This document shows, piece by piece, positions 20,671-26,647 of a stretch of 26,647 bases of DNA (positions are counted from its first letter, which is position 1; each line of letters begins with the position of its first letter). The notes below the pieces were generated by a model that was given only the letters and a program-made list of their open reading frames with translations, ran no database searches and was not told the DNA's origin. Source of the stretch: a virus; the IMG/VR virus record IMGVR_UViG_3300048836_000701, positions 1 through 26,647 of that record. One strand, written 5' to 3'. Position numbers and translations under genes: made by a program.

Positions 20671-22680
20671 TCATTGCACGCTCCTTTCCTTGTTGCGCGT
20701 CCGCCTGCCACCGGGCCGGGGAGCGAATACGAATTTGCCGCTTGGATGCACTCCGAGCACCAGATGTTCGGCCAGTCCGGAATAGGCGTCAGCCAGCAGC
20801 AAGTGGTTGTCGCATTTGTCCACATAGTCGCCCTTTTCGCCATCCTCCTCCTCGCGGGCGGATCCGGTGATCAGGTGATGATCCAGCGTTTCCAGGATTT
20901 TCGGACTGCCGGCCACGCGCCGCGGCAGCAACATCACCGGCTCCTGATAGACGCTGCCATTGTGCTGGCGGAAAATGTTTTCATCCGGCGTGAGAAACTC
21001 AGTGATCACCCGGTCGATCGTGTCGAAGCGGCTGCACAGGATTCGTGGGAAAAACCTCGTCACCCCATCCGCGGATTCCTTGCCGATCTCCTGCACGATG
21101 CCCGTGCCCGGCTTCCGTGTGAATTCCACCACCGCACAGCGCAGTTTCTCCCACTGCCCCTTCTTCCCATCCCACACCAGCCCGCTGCCGCCAGGGAACT
21201 TGATCACCGCATTGTCCGGATCCGCGACCACAGGCCACTTGATGCCGTCCAGGCCATTGAGAAGATAGGTAATCATCCGCGCCTCGTTGACAGCCGGGCG
21301 GGCGTCGATGAAGAGTGCTGTGAGACCGATCTTGTGATAGAGTGAGACCGCCCTCCGGACCACATCCGCCAGCGGGATGTCTTCCGCATGGATCAGGCGC
21401 TTCTCCACTTCGCTGGTCACCTCGCGGGCCACGAACCAGCAGGAGTTCCCCGTATCCAGCCCGCCGTAGCCGGCTGTGCCGGGACGCAGCGAGAGGCTCG
21501 TGTCAAACGGCTCGGCTGCCGCCCGGCTCCGCGTGAGGATTTCGGGTGATAGACCCCGCGTCGTGTTTTTCGGCAGCGCCAGCACCTCGCAGCAGAATGC
21601 CACCATCGTCACCGGATCCTTGATCGCCTTCTGCCAGCGCGCCAGCGTCTGCGTGAGATCGTAGGCCGCCATCCCCAGGTGGGAAAAACTGAAACTCCAG
21701 TCCCGCATCGGGATGCGCTCCGGCCGCAGATGTTTCTCGATGGGCTTCGTGCGGTCGATCACCACGCCCGTCTCCGGATCCGCCAGATAGTAAGTCTGCC
21801 CTGGCACATAAGGATGCCGGCGCTCAAAAGCATCCTCAAAGTCACCGGAGAAAGTAAGTTTCGGATCGCTCGGATGCGGAGTATCGCCAAGCTGTAGCCT
21901 GCACACCTGCGGCCAATGCTCTTCCGGGCGGATGGTCTTGCCGTCGCCCACATCGAAAACAAACACGCCCTGGCTGCCATCCTGCCATTCCTTATTCTGC
22001 CCGGCGCCGTGCAGGCGCTGCGTGCCGATGGAGATCCGGAACCGCAAATCGGAGGCACCCATCCGGCCTTCCAGGTATTTTGAAAACTTGGACTTGATGT
22101 CATCCTTTTCATCCTCGATCGCGATGGACATCGAGAACGTGGTCGGCACCTTGTTGAGTCCCATCACCATCCCTTCCGCAGTGCGCTCGCCATCCTTCAC
22201 CATGAAGGCCCCCTTGCGGTTCACCATCCGGCCCCGCTTGTCCTTGGCTTTGCCCAGCGTCATCAGCGGCCCCAGGAAATCCACACGCTCGATCACATCC
22301 GGCCGCAGCTTCCCGTCCACCACGCCTTCCACCAACTCGCCATCCGGAAGATACAAGCCCACGTTCAAAAACCTCACGCCCGTGCCATAAGCCATCAGAT
22401 TGCACTCGATGATCGTCTTGCCAATCTGCGCCCCGCCGCAAATCGAGAGCTTCGCGTCCGGCAGCATCTCTCCCGTGTGACTTCCCAACACCAGATCGAT
22501 CACCCGCACCGCGGAGAGCAGCGCTTCGCGCCCCACCAGCGAATACCGCACATAGTTGCCAGACGCCAGACGCACCGATGCGTATTCCATCAGGAACTCC
22601 TCGAAGCTCCCGATCTTCGGCGCGGTGCCCTTGGCCCCTGCATCGATCCGATCATCCAGCTTTGACAGCACGCTGCTCAT
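20671..22680 (-). CDS. Terminase large subunit (Mu gp28-like)
   Basis: 669 aa from the ATG at 22680, which overlaps the preceding stop by 4 bp. The frame extends upstream to 23544, but that part is low-complexity shadow of the neighbouring genes. The ATPase part has a Walker A-like CGGAQIGKT (residues 81-89) and a Walker B-like SIAIEDE (185-191). The nuclease part shows the RNase H-fold acidic residues: Asp409 in GYGGLDTGNSCW, Asp459 in ALFIDARPAVNEAR, and a third Asp in LDHHL or DKCDNHLLLAD near 600-623. It packages phage DNA into proheads through the portal. In Mu-like phages it cuts inside flanking host DNA by headful. The gene order with small terminase upstream and portal downstream agrees. 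Confidence 0.85.
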   Translation of the reverse strand: MSSVLSKLDDRIDAGAKGTAPKIGSFEEFLMEYASVRLASGNYVRYSLVGREALLSAVRVIDLVLGSHTGEMLPDAKLSICGGAQIGKTIIECNLMAYGTGVRFLNVGLYLPDGELVEGVVDGKLRPDVIERVDFLGPLMTLGKAKDKRGRMVNRKGAFMVKDGERTAEGMVMGLNKVPTTFSMSIAIEDEKDDIKSKFSKYLEGRMGASDLRFRISIGTQRLHGAGQNKEWQDGSQGVFVFDVGDGKTIRPEEHWPQVCRLQLGDTPHPSDPKLTFSGDFEDAFERRHPYVPGQTYYLADPETGVVIDRTKPIEKHLRPERIPMRDWSFSFSHLGMAAYDLTQTLARWQKAIKDPVTMVAFCCEVLALPKNTTRGLSPEILTRSRAAAEPFDTSLSLRPGTAGYGGLDTGNSCWFVAREVTSEVEKRLIHAEDIPLADVVRRAVSLYHKIGLTALFIDARPAVNEARMITYLLNGLDGIKWPVVADPDNAVIKFPGGSGLVWDGKKGQWEKLRCAVVEFTRKPGTGIVQEIGKESADGVTRFFPRILCSRFDTIDRVITEFLTPDENIFRQHNGSVYQEPVMLLPRRVAGSPKILETLDHHLITGSAREEEDGEKGDYVDKCDNHLLLADAYSGLAEHLVLGVHPSGKFVFAPRPGGRRTRNKERSVQ

Positions 22681-23210
22681 GCCTTGGCCAGCACCTCCCG
22701 AAGTTTTTGATAGAGCGCCATTGCTGGTGCATTGCCCTGGATCTCCGCCGCCAGAGCATCGAGCCCTTTCTCCACGTCCGTCTTGGATGCCGCGGACAGC
22801 TTGTCGCGGTTGAAGGCTTCGCGCTTCTCCGCCAGCCCCAGCTTGCGGATCGCCACGTAGCCCTTCACATCCTTGTTGACGGCCACCTCGGCCTTCATCA
22901 CCCGGTCCGAGAACTTGTCCAGTTCCTCGTCTGAGACCAGCGGATCCTTCGCAAGCTCCATGCGCGCCTGCATCGCGAAGTCCTGCGCATCCTGCCACCG
23001 CTTCCAAACTTTGAGCCAGGCATAATAGTCCGAAAGCGTAGATCCGGACATGGTGGTTCCATAGCGCGGAAGAATCTCGGCGCGGATGCGGGCAAACGTG
23101 AGCTTCTTTTCTCCCGGCGCCGGGTTGCGGCAGCTCCACAAAAACAGCAGATCCTCCTTGGGAAGGTCCCTCAGTTTCGCGTCGGCTCGGGTATCGTTCG
23201 GATCGTCCAT
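22677..23210 (-). CDS. Probable terminase small subunit (Mu gp27 / DUF3486 position)
   Basis: 177 aa. The N-terminal third has helix-turn-helix-like spacing (FARIRAEILPRYG, then TMSGSTLSDYYAWLKVW), suited to DNA recognition. The rest is charged and helical (ELAKDPLVSDEELDKFSD, YVAIRKLGLAEKREAFNRDKL), as in oligomerising small terminases. It overlaps the large terminase by ATGA and abuts the preceding gene with no gap. Mu gp27 sits at the same place before gp28. Family membership is inferred from layout, so DUF3486 is a best guess. Confidence 0.7.
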   Translation of the reverse strand: MDDPNDTRADAKLRDLPKEDLLFLWSCRNPAPGEKKLTFARIRAEILPRYGTTMSGSTLSDYYAWLKVWKRWQDAQDFAMQARMELAKDPLVSDEELDKFSDRVMKAEVAVNKDVKGYVAIRKLGLAEKREAFNRDKLSAASKTDVEKGLDALAAEIQGNAPAMALYQKLREVLAKA

Positions 23211-23474
23211 TCACCTGATGTTTTCCTGTTGGATTCCTTCGCGGGTGATGAACCATTCCGTCACCTCGGCTTCCTTGTCGTAGCTGCTGCGGATGAATGC
23301 CTCGCCATGGTTGTATTCCATGGCGTCCCGGAGCTCCTGGAGGGACACTCCGCCGCCCACCAGCTCGTTCACCATCTCCAGCAGCATGCCTTCGGTCTTG
23401 CCGGTGCCTGGCTTGATGTTGAGGGCCTCGCGGATCTTCTTGCGGATGCGGGCGGTGGAAACGGAAGGCGTCAT
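23211..23474 (-). CDS. Small phage protein in the Mu gp26 position
   Basis: 87 aa: RIRKKIREALNIKPGTGKTE, then GMLLEMVNELVGGGVSLQEL and EAFIRSSYDKEAEVTEWFIT. It is helical and probably dimeric. No family is recognised. It overlaps the upstream gene by 4 bp (ATGA) and its stop directly meets the start of the small terminase gene, so it belongs to one translationally coupled chain from the endolysin to the terminase. A packaging or regulatory role is suggested by position only. Confidence 0.65.
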   Translation of the reverse strand: MTPSVSTARIRKKIREALNIKPGTGKTEGMLLEMVNELVGGGVSLQELRDAMEYNHGEAFIRSSYDKEAEVTEWFITREGIQQENIR

Positions 23475-24010
23475 GATTTGTTAGGGTGTGTGGGTTGCAC
23501 CTTGGTTTGCGGGGATAGCGCCTCGGCCAGCTTGCCGATCTCACCCGCCACGTTGGAGGTTGCCTTGATCGCCGCCAGATCCTCGCGCTGGTGGTTGACT
23601 TGCTCCCAGATCGCCTTTCGCCCCTGGTAGTCGCCAGTGCCCATCTCCTTGATGTCCTGGGTCAGCCTCGCGTTCTGGTTTTCGATCTTCTTGGTGAGGG
23701 CTGTATTCTGCGCGGCGATCGCCTGCATGGTTTCCTTGAACATGCCTTTGATCTCCGTGTTGTTCACCGCCACCATCCCGGCCAGTTGGTCGAACTCGCG
23801 CCGCGTAATAAACTGCTCCTTCAGCTCGATCATGAACGGCTGCGGTCCGATCTGCAGCGCCTCCGCCTTACCCTCCGCCTTGCCTTCCGTCTTGCCGCTG
23901 CGTTTGCCGATGATCCCGCCGCCGACCAGCGCCGCGATGATCCCGCCGATGATTGTCCCCACCGTCGCCGGATCGAGACCTATGGTTGTCTGTCCTAACA
24001 TCATCATCAT
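23471..24010 (-). CDS. Membrane-anchored coiled-coil protein in the Mu gp25 (DUF2730-like) position
   Basis: 179 aa from the first of four ATG codons at 24010 (MMMMLGQTTIG). This start has a GGAGG site 9 nt upstream and overlaps the preceding stop by ATGA. Residues 12-36 form a glycine-rich transmembrane helix (ATVGTIIGGIIAALVGGGII) followed by a basic stretch with GKTEGKAEGKAEA. The rest is a long coiled coil (FKETMQAIAAQNTALTKKIE, then NQNARLTQDIKEM). A single membrane anchor plus coiled coil is typical of Mu gp25/DUF2730-type proteins, and also of inner-membrane spanins, so a lysis role cannot be excluded in this lysis-to-packaging cluster. Confidence 0.65.
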   Translation of the reverse strand: MMMMLGQTTIGLDPATVGTIIGGIIAALVGGGIIGKRSGKTEGKAEGKAEALQIGPQPFMIELKEQFITRREFDQLAGMVAVNNTEIKGMFKETMQAIAAQNTALTKKIENQNARLTQDIKEMGTGDYQGRKAIWEQVNHQREDLAAIKATSNVAGEIGKLAEALSPQTKVQPTHPNKS

Positions 24011-24234
24011 GATTCCATTCCTCCCTCTTCCTTCGCGTCCCTTTGCGGCCTTTGCGCCTTCGCGGTGAACTCTTCCCCGCGCAGCCGCTCCACCGCCGCC
24101 TCCAGGCACACCCCCAGCAGCACGCCCGCCGTATCGTTTTCGTTCGCCCCGCCGCGCCCCAGCGCGCCGATCAGCTCCGCCAGCTCCCGCCCGCTCAGTG
24201 AGCGCACCGCCTCCTGGAATCGGATCACGCTCAT
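24007..24234 (-). CDS. Small phage protein in the Mu gp24 position, with repeat-encoded C-terminus
   Basis: 75 aa. The first 54 residues form a compact helical domain (SVIRFQEAVRSLSGRELAEL, then IGALGRGGANENDTAGVLLG). The remaining 21 residues, from about EFTAKAQRPQRDAKEEGG, come from the family A dispersed repeat and look non-native. It overlaps both neighbours by 4 bp (endolysin upstream, coiled-coil gene downstream). The family is not recognised. The true domain probably ended before the repeat, which appended a new tail. Confidence 0.6.
   Translation of the reverse strand: MSVIRFQEAVRSLSGRELAELIGALGRGGANENDTAGVLLGVCLEAAVERLRGEEFTAKAQRPQRDAKEEGGMES
24031..24069. repeat. Dispersed repeat, family A, copy 2 (encodes gp24-position C-terminus)
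   Basis: Plus strand CTTCGCGTCCCTTTGCGGCC, then TTTGCGCCTTCGCGGTGAA. It aligns with 18467-18506. Here the minus strand is read one base shifted relative to the portal copy, giving FTAKAQRPQRDAKE and not NRKGAKSAKGRE. Confidence 0.75.
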
Positions 24235-24878
24235 AGTTGTGCCACCAGGGTTTGCAGTTTCCCCACCGTCGCCCGGATCTCCTCATGGAGCGTGGGCGTC
24301 CCGCCCGCATCATCCAATCCGAAATGTTTCCCGGTGCCGGCCGCCAGCGCCCGTGCGCAGCGCGCCAGGTTCGCCGGCTGCTTCAGCCAGGCCTCGCCCG
24401 CAACAGTGTGTATAAACTCCACCTCAAACAGGATCGCCCGCATGTGCGTCCTCTTGATCACCGTGAAGTCCCGCTCCTTGTCCACATCGCCGTCGCTCAT
24501 GTCCATGCGCCGTGCGTTGTTAGGAAACTCAGCCCCGAAGGCCGTGAAAACATCCGTCGCCAGCGCATCGCTCTGCGTCTGGCCGATGCTCGTGAAAACC
24601 TCAAACCCCGTCCCCTGTCCCGGGGATCCCGCATTGCAGTGGATGGAGATAAACGCATCCGCCTGCCAGTCATTCGCCTTGGTTGCTCGGTGGCCCAGTT
24701 CCACAAAGGTGTCATCGCGCCGGGTGTAATTCACCTCGCACCCGGCCGCCAGCAGCGCGCTGCCCAGCAGCATCGCCAGCGTCAGCGTCACGTCCTTCTC
24801 CTTCAGTCCCATCGGCCCCACCGCACCGGAGTCATGACCTCCATGCCCCGCGTCGATCATGATCTTTGGCTTCTTCAT
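24231..24878 (-). CDS. N-acetylmuramoyl-L-alanine amidase (Amidase_3), phage endolysin
   Basis: 215 aa from the ATG at 24878, chosen over 24923 because of its ribosome site (AAGGAAG, 8 nt) and because the fold starts at once (KKPKIMIDAGHGG). Amidase_3 zinc and catalytic residues are present: His in DAGHGGHDSGAVG, Glu in LKEKDVTLTLA, His in FISIHCNAG, and the catalytic Glu in ILFEVEFIHT. The enzyme cleaves the amide bond between muramic acid and the peptide stem. It has no signal peptide, so a holin is needed, and the membrane protein upstream (25090-25542) fits. About 30 C-terminal residues (TPTLHEEIRATVGKLQTLVA) may be a helical extension. A possible 30-codon leader frame overlaps its start by TAATG. 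Confidence 0.85.
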   Translation of the reverse strand: MKKPKIMIDAGHGGHDSGAVGPMGLKEKDVTLTLAMLLGSALLAAGCEVNYTRRDDTFVELGHRATKANDWQADAFISIHCNAGSPGQGTGFEVFTSIGQTQSDALATDVFTAFGAEFPNNARRMDMSDGDVDKERDFTVIKRTHMRAILFEVEFIHTVAGEAWLKQPANLARCARALAAGTGKHFGLDDAGGTPTLHEEIRATVGKLQTLVAQL

Positions 24879-24970
24879 TACTGTGGCTTCCTTTCCCGCG
24901 GCTGCCTCCGGCGCAGGCACCACAGCGCTAGCTCTGTCGTGATGATCAATCCTGCGTCGGAGGCGTTCAT
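24878..24970 (-). CDS. Possible 30-aa leader peptide coupled to the endolysin
   Basis: ATG at 24970 reads MNASDAGLIITTELALWCLR, then RRQPRERKPQ, and stops in TAATG, which contains the endolysin start. A short hydrophobic stretch (GLIITTELALWCL) is followed by a basic tail, so it could be a tiny membrane peptide or a translational coupler. There is no ribosome site and it may be chance. Confidence 0.3.
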   Translation of the reverse strand: MNASDAGLIITTELALWCLRRRQPRERKPQ

Positions 24971-25009
24971 TCGGTTATGTGTATGTGTGTTGAAATGCGG
25001 GAAGCTCGT

Positions 25010-25086
25010 AAAAAATCCGTGTCAATCCGTGGTTCAAATTCTTCCTCTTCTCTTGCCTCTTGCGTCTTCAAGTCTTCGAGTCTTGG
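25010..25086. repeat. Composite dispersed repeat after the holin gene (AAAATCCGTGTCAATCCGTGG plus family B)
   Basis: Two repeat types are joined. Positions 25010-25043 read AAAAAATCCGTGTCAATCCG, then TGGTTCAAATT, a direct-repeat type (ATCCGTG/CAATCCGTGG) frequent between genes in Verrucomicrobiota and Planctomycetota. Positions 25051-25086 are a TCTTGCCTCTTGCG tract (family B), 22 bp of which are identical to portal coding DNA at 19255-19276. The tract ends 3 nt from the holin stop codon. Confidence 0.7.
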
Positions 25087-25089
25087 AGA

Positions 25090-25542
25090 TCACTTCTCCC
25101 GGTAAACCGCCGGCATCTCCCCGTAGCCCGGCCGGTATTCCATCTCCAGCCCGCCCTTGCTGCTATAGCTCAGCGCCCCTTCCTCCAGGATCGCCGTCAC
25201 CTTCACCGGAAAGTTCGAGCACGACGGCAGGCAACCCATTAGCACTGCCGCCGTGCCCATCAGCAGCAGCAGTTGGGCCGCCCCCCCGGGCCTGCCCTTG
25301 CCGCTGTCGTCGTTTTCCTCCCCGGCACCCCGCCGGAAGATTGTTCCCGCCCAGGAAATCAAAAGTCGGAACAAGCCCGCCGCCACCGCTCCCAGGATGA
25401 TCACCAGCGGCTCGATCATATCTCCCCCCGCCTTGTTCACCGCCGCCACCTGTTCCGGCGCGATCAGGTTCCAGGTGAGCAGCATCGTCCCGATGCCTGC
25501 TAGAAATGTCAGTAAATGGCGGACCTGTGTGGAGACGTTCAT
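25090..25542 (-). CDS. Holin-like membrane protein with lipoprotein-like C-terminal segment
   Basis: 150 aa from the ATG at 25542; a longer frame from 25614 adds a basic stretch that looks non-coding. Hydrophobic segments are at about residues 9-28 (HLLTFLAGIGTMLLTWNLIA) and 44-65 (PLVIILGAVAAGLFRLLISW), as in two-helix holins. A charged loop (FRRGAGEENDDSGKGRPGG) is followed by a third hydrophobic stretch ending in a lipobox-like VLMGC and then SCSN. About 45 polar residues complete the protein. This third part resembles an outer-membrane spanin or small lipoprotein. The linker is encoded over a G7 run (plus-strand C7 at 25281-25287), where a slip would change the frame. Its position before the endolysin supports a lysis role. 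Confidence 0.65.
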   Translation of the reverse strand: MNVSTQVRHLLTFLAGIGTMLLTWNLIAPEQVAAVNKAGGDMIEPLVIILGAVAAGLFRLLISWAGTIFRRGAGEENDDSGKGRPGGAAQLLLLMGTAAVLMGCLPSCSNFPVKVTAILEEGALSYSSKGGLEMEYRPGYGEMPAVYREK

Positions 25543-25630
25543 GGTGTTGCGTTGGATCTGCACGCACCTTGCATCACCCCTGCATTTCCGTCCGCCACAC
25601 CTCCCAGAGGTCACACACCTTTCTCTGTTA

Positions 25631-25665
25631 TTTCAGTTTTTCGGCATCTCAGCTTTTCAGCATTT
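25631..25665. repeat. Micro-repeat tract (TTTCAG/CTTTTCAGC family) after the HTH gene
   Basis: Plus strand TTTCAGTTTTTCGGCATCTC, then AGCTTTTCAGCATTTACC. In transcript sense GGTAAATGCTGAAAAGCTGA follows within about 10 nt of the stop at 25673. It shares GGTAAA and the CTGAAA unit with the tract at 15321. Confidence 0.6.
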
Positions 25666-25672
25666 ACCTCAC

Positions 25673-25996
25673 CTACCCCTCCATCGCCTCGCGGCTGGCC
25701 TTGTAGCGCAGCACGCTTTCAGAGTCCAGCCTTAGCGCCGCGTTGGAAGCCTTGCCATCCTTGCGCGTCATCACCCGCGCACCCGGCTTGTATCCTTTCA
25801 GCAGGCCCAGCCGGTAGAGATCGCTCACCGTCCATTCGGATACACCCAGCGCCAGGCTCGCCTGTTTCCGGCTCATGTGGGACAGCGGCTTGCGCGCCGT
25901 GATCACCACCCGGCCGTCGCCCAGCGCGCTCACCTCGCTCTCCCATACGAAAAGCTGCATCTGCTTCGGCGGGGCGGGGGACTCGGGCGCTCTCAT
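25673..25996 (-). CDS. Helix-turn-helix DNA-binding protein, possible late regulator
   Basis: 107 aa. Residues 38-70 form a winged-helix/excisionase-like HTH (SHMSRKQASLALGVSEWTVS, then DLYRLGLLKGYKPG). The basic C-terminal region (RVMTRKDGKASNAALRLDSE) would be the wing and a dimer helix. In Mu-like phages a late activator (C or Mor) lies ahead of the lysis and head genes, and this gene has that position, although it is not of the Mor/C family as far as I can see. An excisionase-like or MerR-like role is an alternative. The N-terminal start is uncertain (residues 1-35 look non-globular). Confidence 0.65.
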   Translation of the reverse strand: MRAPESPAPPKQMQLFVWESEVSALGDGRVVITARKPLSHMSRKQASLALGVSEWTVSDLYRLGLLKGYKPGARVMTRKDGKASNAALRLDSESVLRYKASREAMEG

Positions 25997-26040
25997 GCCC
26001 GCATCCTACCACAACGTCGCGGATTCCTCCGCTTGCCGCG

Positions 26041-26376
26041 TTATTCCTCTCCCCGCTCGTCATCCAGCTTGTCGAACATTTCCCGCATACCGTCCGCGTC
26101 TTTCACCGCCGTCTTCATCGCACTGATGAGGTCGAGCCACTGCTCCAGCGTCATTTCCACGGCGATCTCCACGCCATCCATTTCGTGATGCCCCGGCTCC
26201 GGAGCCTCGAACATTCGCAGGTTGAATCGGTCGATCCGGGTTCCCTCCCCACTTTTGTGCTCCACCGTGGGATTGAAGTCCAAACGGATCTTCATGGCTC
26301 CTTTGCGGTAGATCTTCCCCGCCACATAGCCTTCGTAAACGTTCCGATCACTCCGCAGGGTTTCGTCTTCACTCAT
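26041..26376 (-). CDS. Hypothetical phage protein (111 aa)
   Basis: A soluble acidic protein with no signal or membrane segment: RNVYEGYVAGKIYRKGAMKI, then RFNLRMFEAPEPGHHEMDGV and EMTLEQWLDLISAMKTAVKD. The first half looks beta-rich and the second helical. No family is recognised. It lies between the repressor-like gene and the HTH gene, so an early or middle gene function is likely. The start at 26376 is the most upstream ATG that leaves a 32-nt gap to the next gene. No Shine-Dalgarno is seen. Confidence 0.6.
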   Translation of the reverse strand: MSEDETLRSDRNVYEGYVAGKIYRKGAMKIRLDFNPTVEHKSGEGTRIDRFNLRMFEAPEPGHHEMDGVEIAVEMTLEQWLDLISAMKTAVKDADGMREMFDKLDDERGEE

Positions 26377-26408
26377 GGCGCTTACTTGCCACGTCTCCCG
26401 CGAACATG

Positions 26409-26647
26409 CTAGCCCAAAAAAGAGCGCAGCCGCGCCGCCGTCCCCTCCGCCTCCCGCAACTGCCGCGCCAGCTTCTCCGCCTCCGCCCGTGCGCTCTTTA
26501 GGCTCCCGGACTCCGCTGGCACCACACGCGGTTGCGGTCCGTGGCCAGTTAGGAGGAATTCCATCGAGACGCCAAGAGCCTGAGAGATCCTCAGCAGCTC
26601 TTCCGCTTTAGGCGATGCTTTCCCATTGAGGTAGCGGCTAATTGCCC
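26409..26647 (-). CDS. XRE-family HTH repressor-like protein, C-terminal part (start outside window)
   Basis: The frame enters from the right edge and stops with TAG at 26411-26409; 78 residues are visible. The first part is the second half of an HTH_3/XRE domain: AISRYLNGKASPKAEELLRI, then SQALGVSMEFLLTG, with the usual 'i..yl.G...P....l..ia.aL.vs..yLl.G' spacing. A proline-rich linker and a charged coiled-coil helix (LKSARAEAEKLARQLREAEG) follow, suited to dimerisation. No peptidase S24 domain is present, so it is not a LexA/CI-type self-cleaving repressor. A phage repressor or Ner-like role is inferred from position. Confidence 0.75.
   Translation of the reverse strand, partial: AISRYLNGKASPKAEELLRISQALGVSMEFLLTGHGPQPRVVPAESGSLKSARAEAEKLARQLREAEGTAARLRSFLG

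Larger units (their letters stand above)
3252..26647. mobile_element. Mu-like transposable prophage, late (head, tail, lysis) half; continues past the right edge
   Basis: The element begins with a TG dinucleotide and paired transposase-site-like repeats beside an interrupted host gene. It contains, on the minus strand, lysis, terminase, DUF935 portal, Mu I-like protease, capsid, DUF1320, MuF-like, gpG-like, tape measure and fibre genes. No integrase or transposase gene lies in the window. A Mu-type transposase pair would be expected further right, beyond the XRE repressor-like gene. There are no genes for a tail sheath or for contractile baseplate wedge proteins, which points to a siphovirus-type tail as in D3112/B3-like phages. 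The exact left boundary is inferred; TG dinucleotides at 3240 and 3243 are alternatives. Confidence 0.9.

Noticed and set aside
9184-23484. Recurrent TAAC-like motif shortly before several start codons (9186, 11506, 16879, 23474)
   Set aside because: In several cases the motif includes the previous gene's TAA stop or is inside its coding end. Spacing ranges from about 3 to 12 nt, so it is not a convincing initiation signal.
22681-23544. 288-codon N-terminal extension of the large terminase frame
   Set aside because: The extension is out of frame with three good genes and reads as low-complexity Gly/Arg/His. The ATG at 22680 overlaps the preceding stop by 4 bp and begins a proper protein.
24011-24313. 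N-terminal extension of the coiled-coil gene
   Set aside because: It overlaps the gp24-position gene in another frame. The ATG at 24010 has a GGAGG site and an ATGA overlap.
11536-25665. CRISPR-like array from short repeats
   Set aside because: The repeat units are 6-10 bp, degenerate, without unique spacers of regular length, and no cas genes are present.
1-26647. tRNA or rRNA genes
   Set aside because: No cloverleaf-like or rRNA-like stretch was recognised on either strand by reading. A covariance search would be the decisive check.

Overview
The window is bacterial, GC-rich, and holds a host segment (1 to about 3251) followed by the late half of a Mu-like transposable prophage (about 3252 to beyond 26647), with almost all phage genes on the minus strand. 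The host looks like a Verrucomicrobiota member. This is inferred from tandem membrane-anchored prenyltransferase/squalene-cyclase-like repeat proteins, a prepilin-type protein, start codons that mostly lack a Shine-Dalgarno site, and a secreted FnIII protein ending in the QSSxxxxW...QFFRL type of tail common in that phylum. No 16S or other marker is present, so the genus cannot be given.

Host part: two paralogous alpha/alpha-repeat proteins with an N-terminal membrane anchor (one cut by the window edge), a divergent pseudopilin-like gene, and the C-terminal half of a low-molecular-weight protein-tyrosine phosphatase. The phosphatase gene is cut off at about position 3252. There the sequence changes into a TG-starting end carrying two direct copies of TTTGAGAAAAAT 21 bp apart, as expected for the transposase-binding end of a Mu-type phage.

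Phage part, in transcription order (right to left): an XRE-type HTH repressor-like gene (partial), a hypothetical gene, a second HTH gene, a holin-like protein with an unusual lipoprotein-like tail, an Amidase_3 endolysin, three small Mu gp24-26-position genes, small and large terminase, a DUF935 portal with an appended ParB-like domain, a Mu I-type protease/scaffold, a decoration protein, the major capsid protein, a DUF1320 protein, a secreted FnIII protein, a MuF-type head protein fused to an HETGH metallopeptidase-like domain, a Mu gpG-like protein, neck and tail-tube genes, a tape measure protein, a tail tip/baseplate protein and a long trimeric fibre with a signal peptide. No sheath or contractile-baseplate wedge genes are seen, so the virion was probably Mu-like in head and transposition but with a non-contractile tail, like the D3112/B3 group.

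Most notable features: (1) a lone plus-strand 63-aa gene convergent with, and overlapping the end of, the MuF-metallopeptidase gene, a candidate immunity/antitoxin partner; (2) short purine-rich (transcript sense) micro-repeat tracts of several families lying just after phage stop codons, plus two repeat families captured inside coding sequence, one of them in two different reading frames as C-terminal tails; (3) a perfect 11-bp hairpin after the capsid gene; (4) three prophage proteins with export signals where none is expected.
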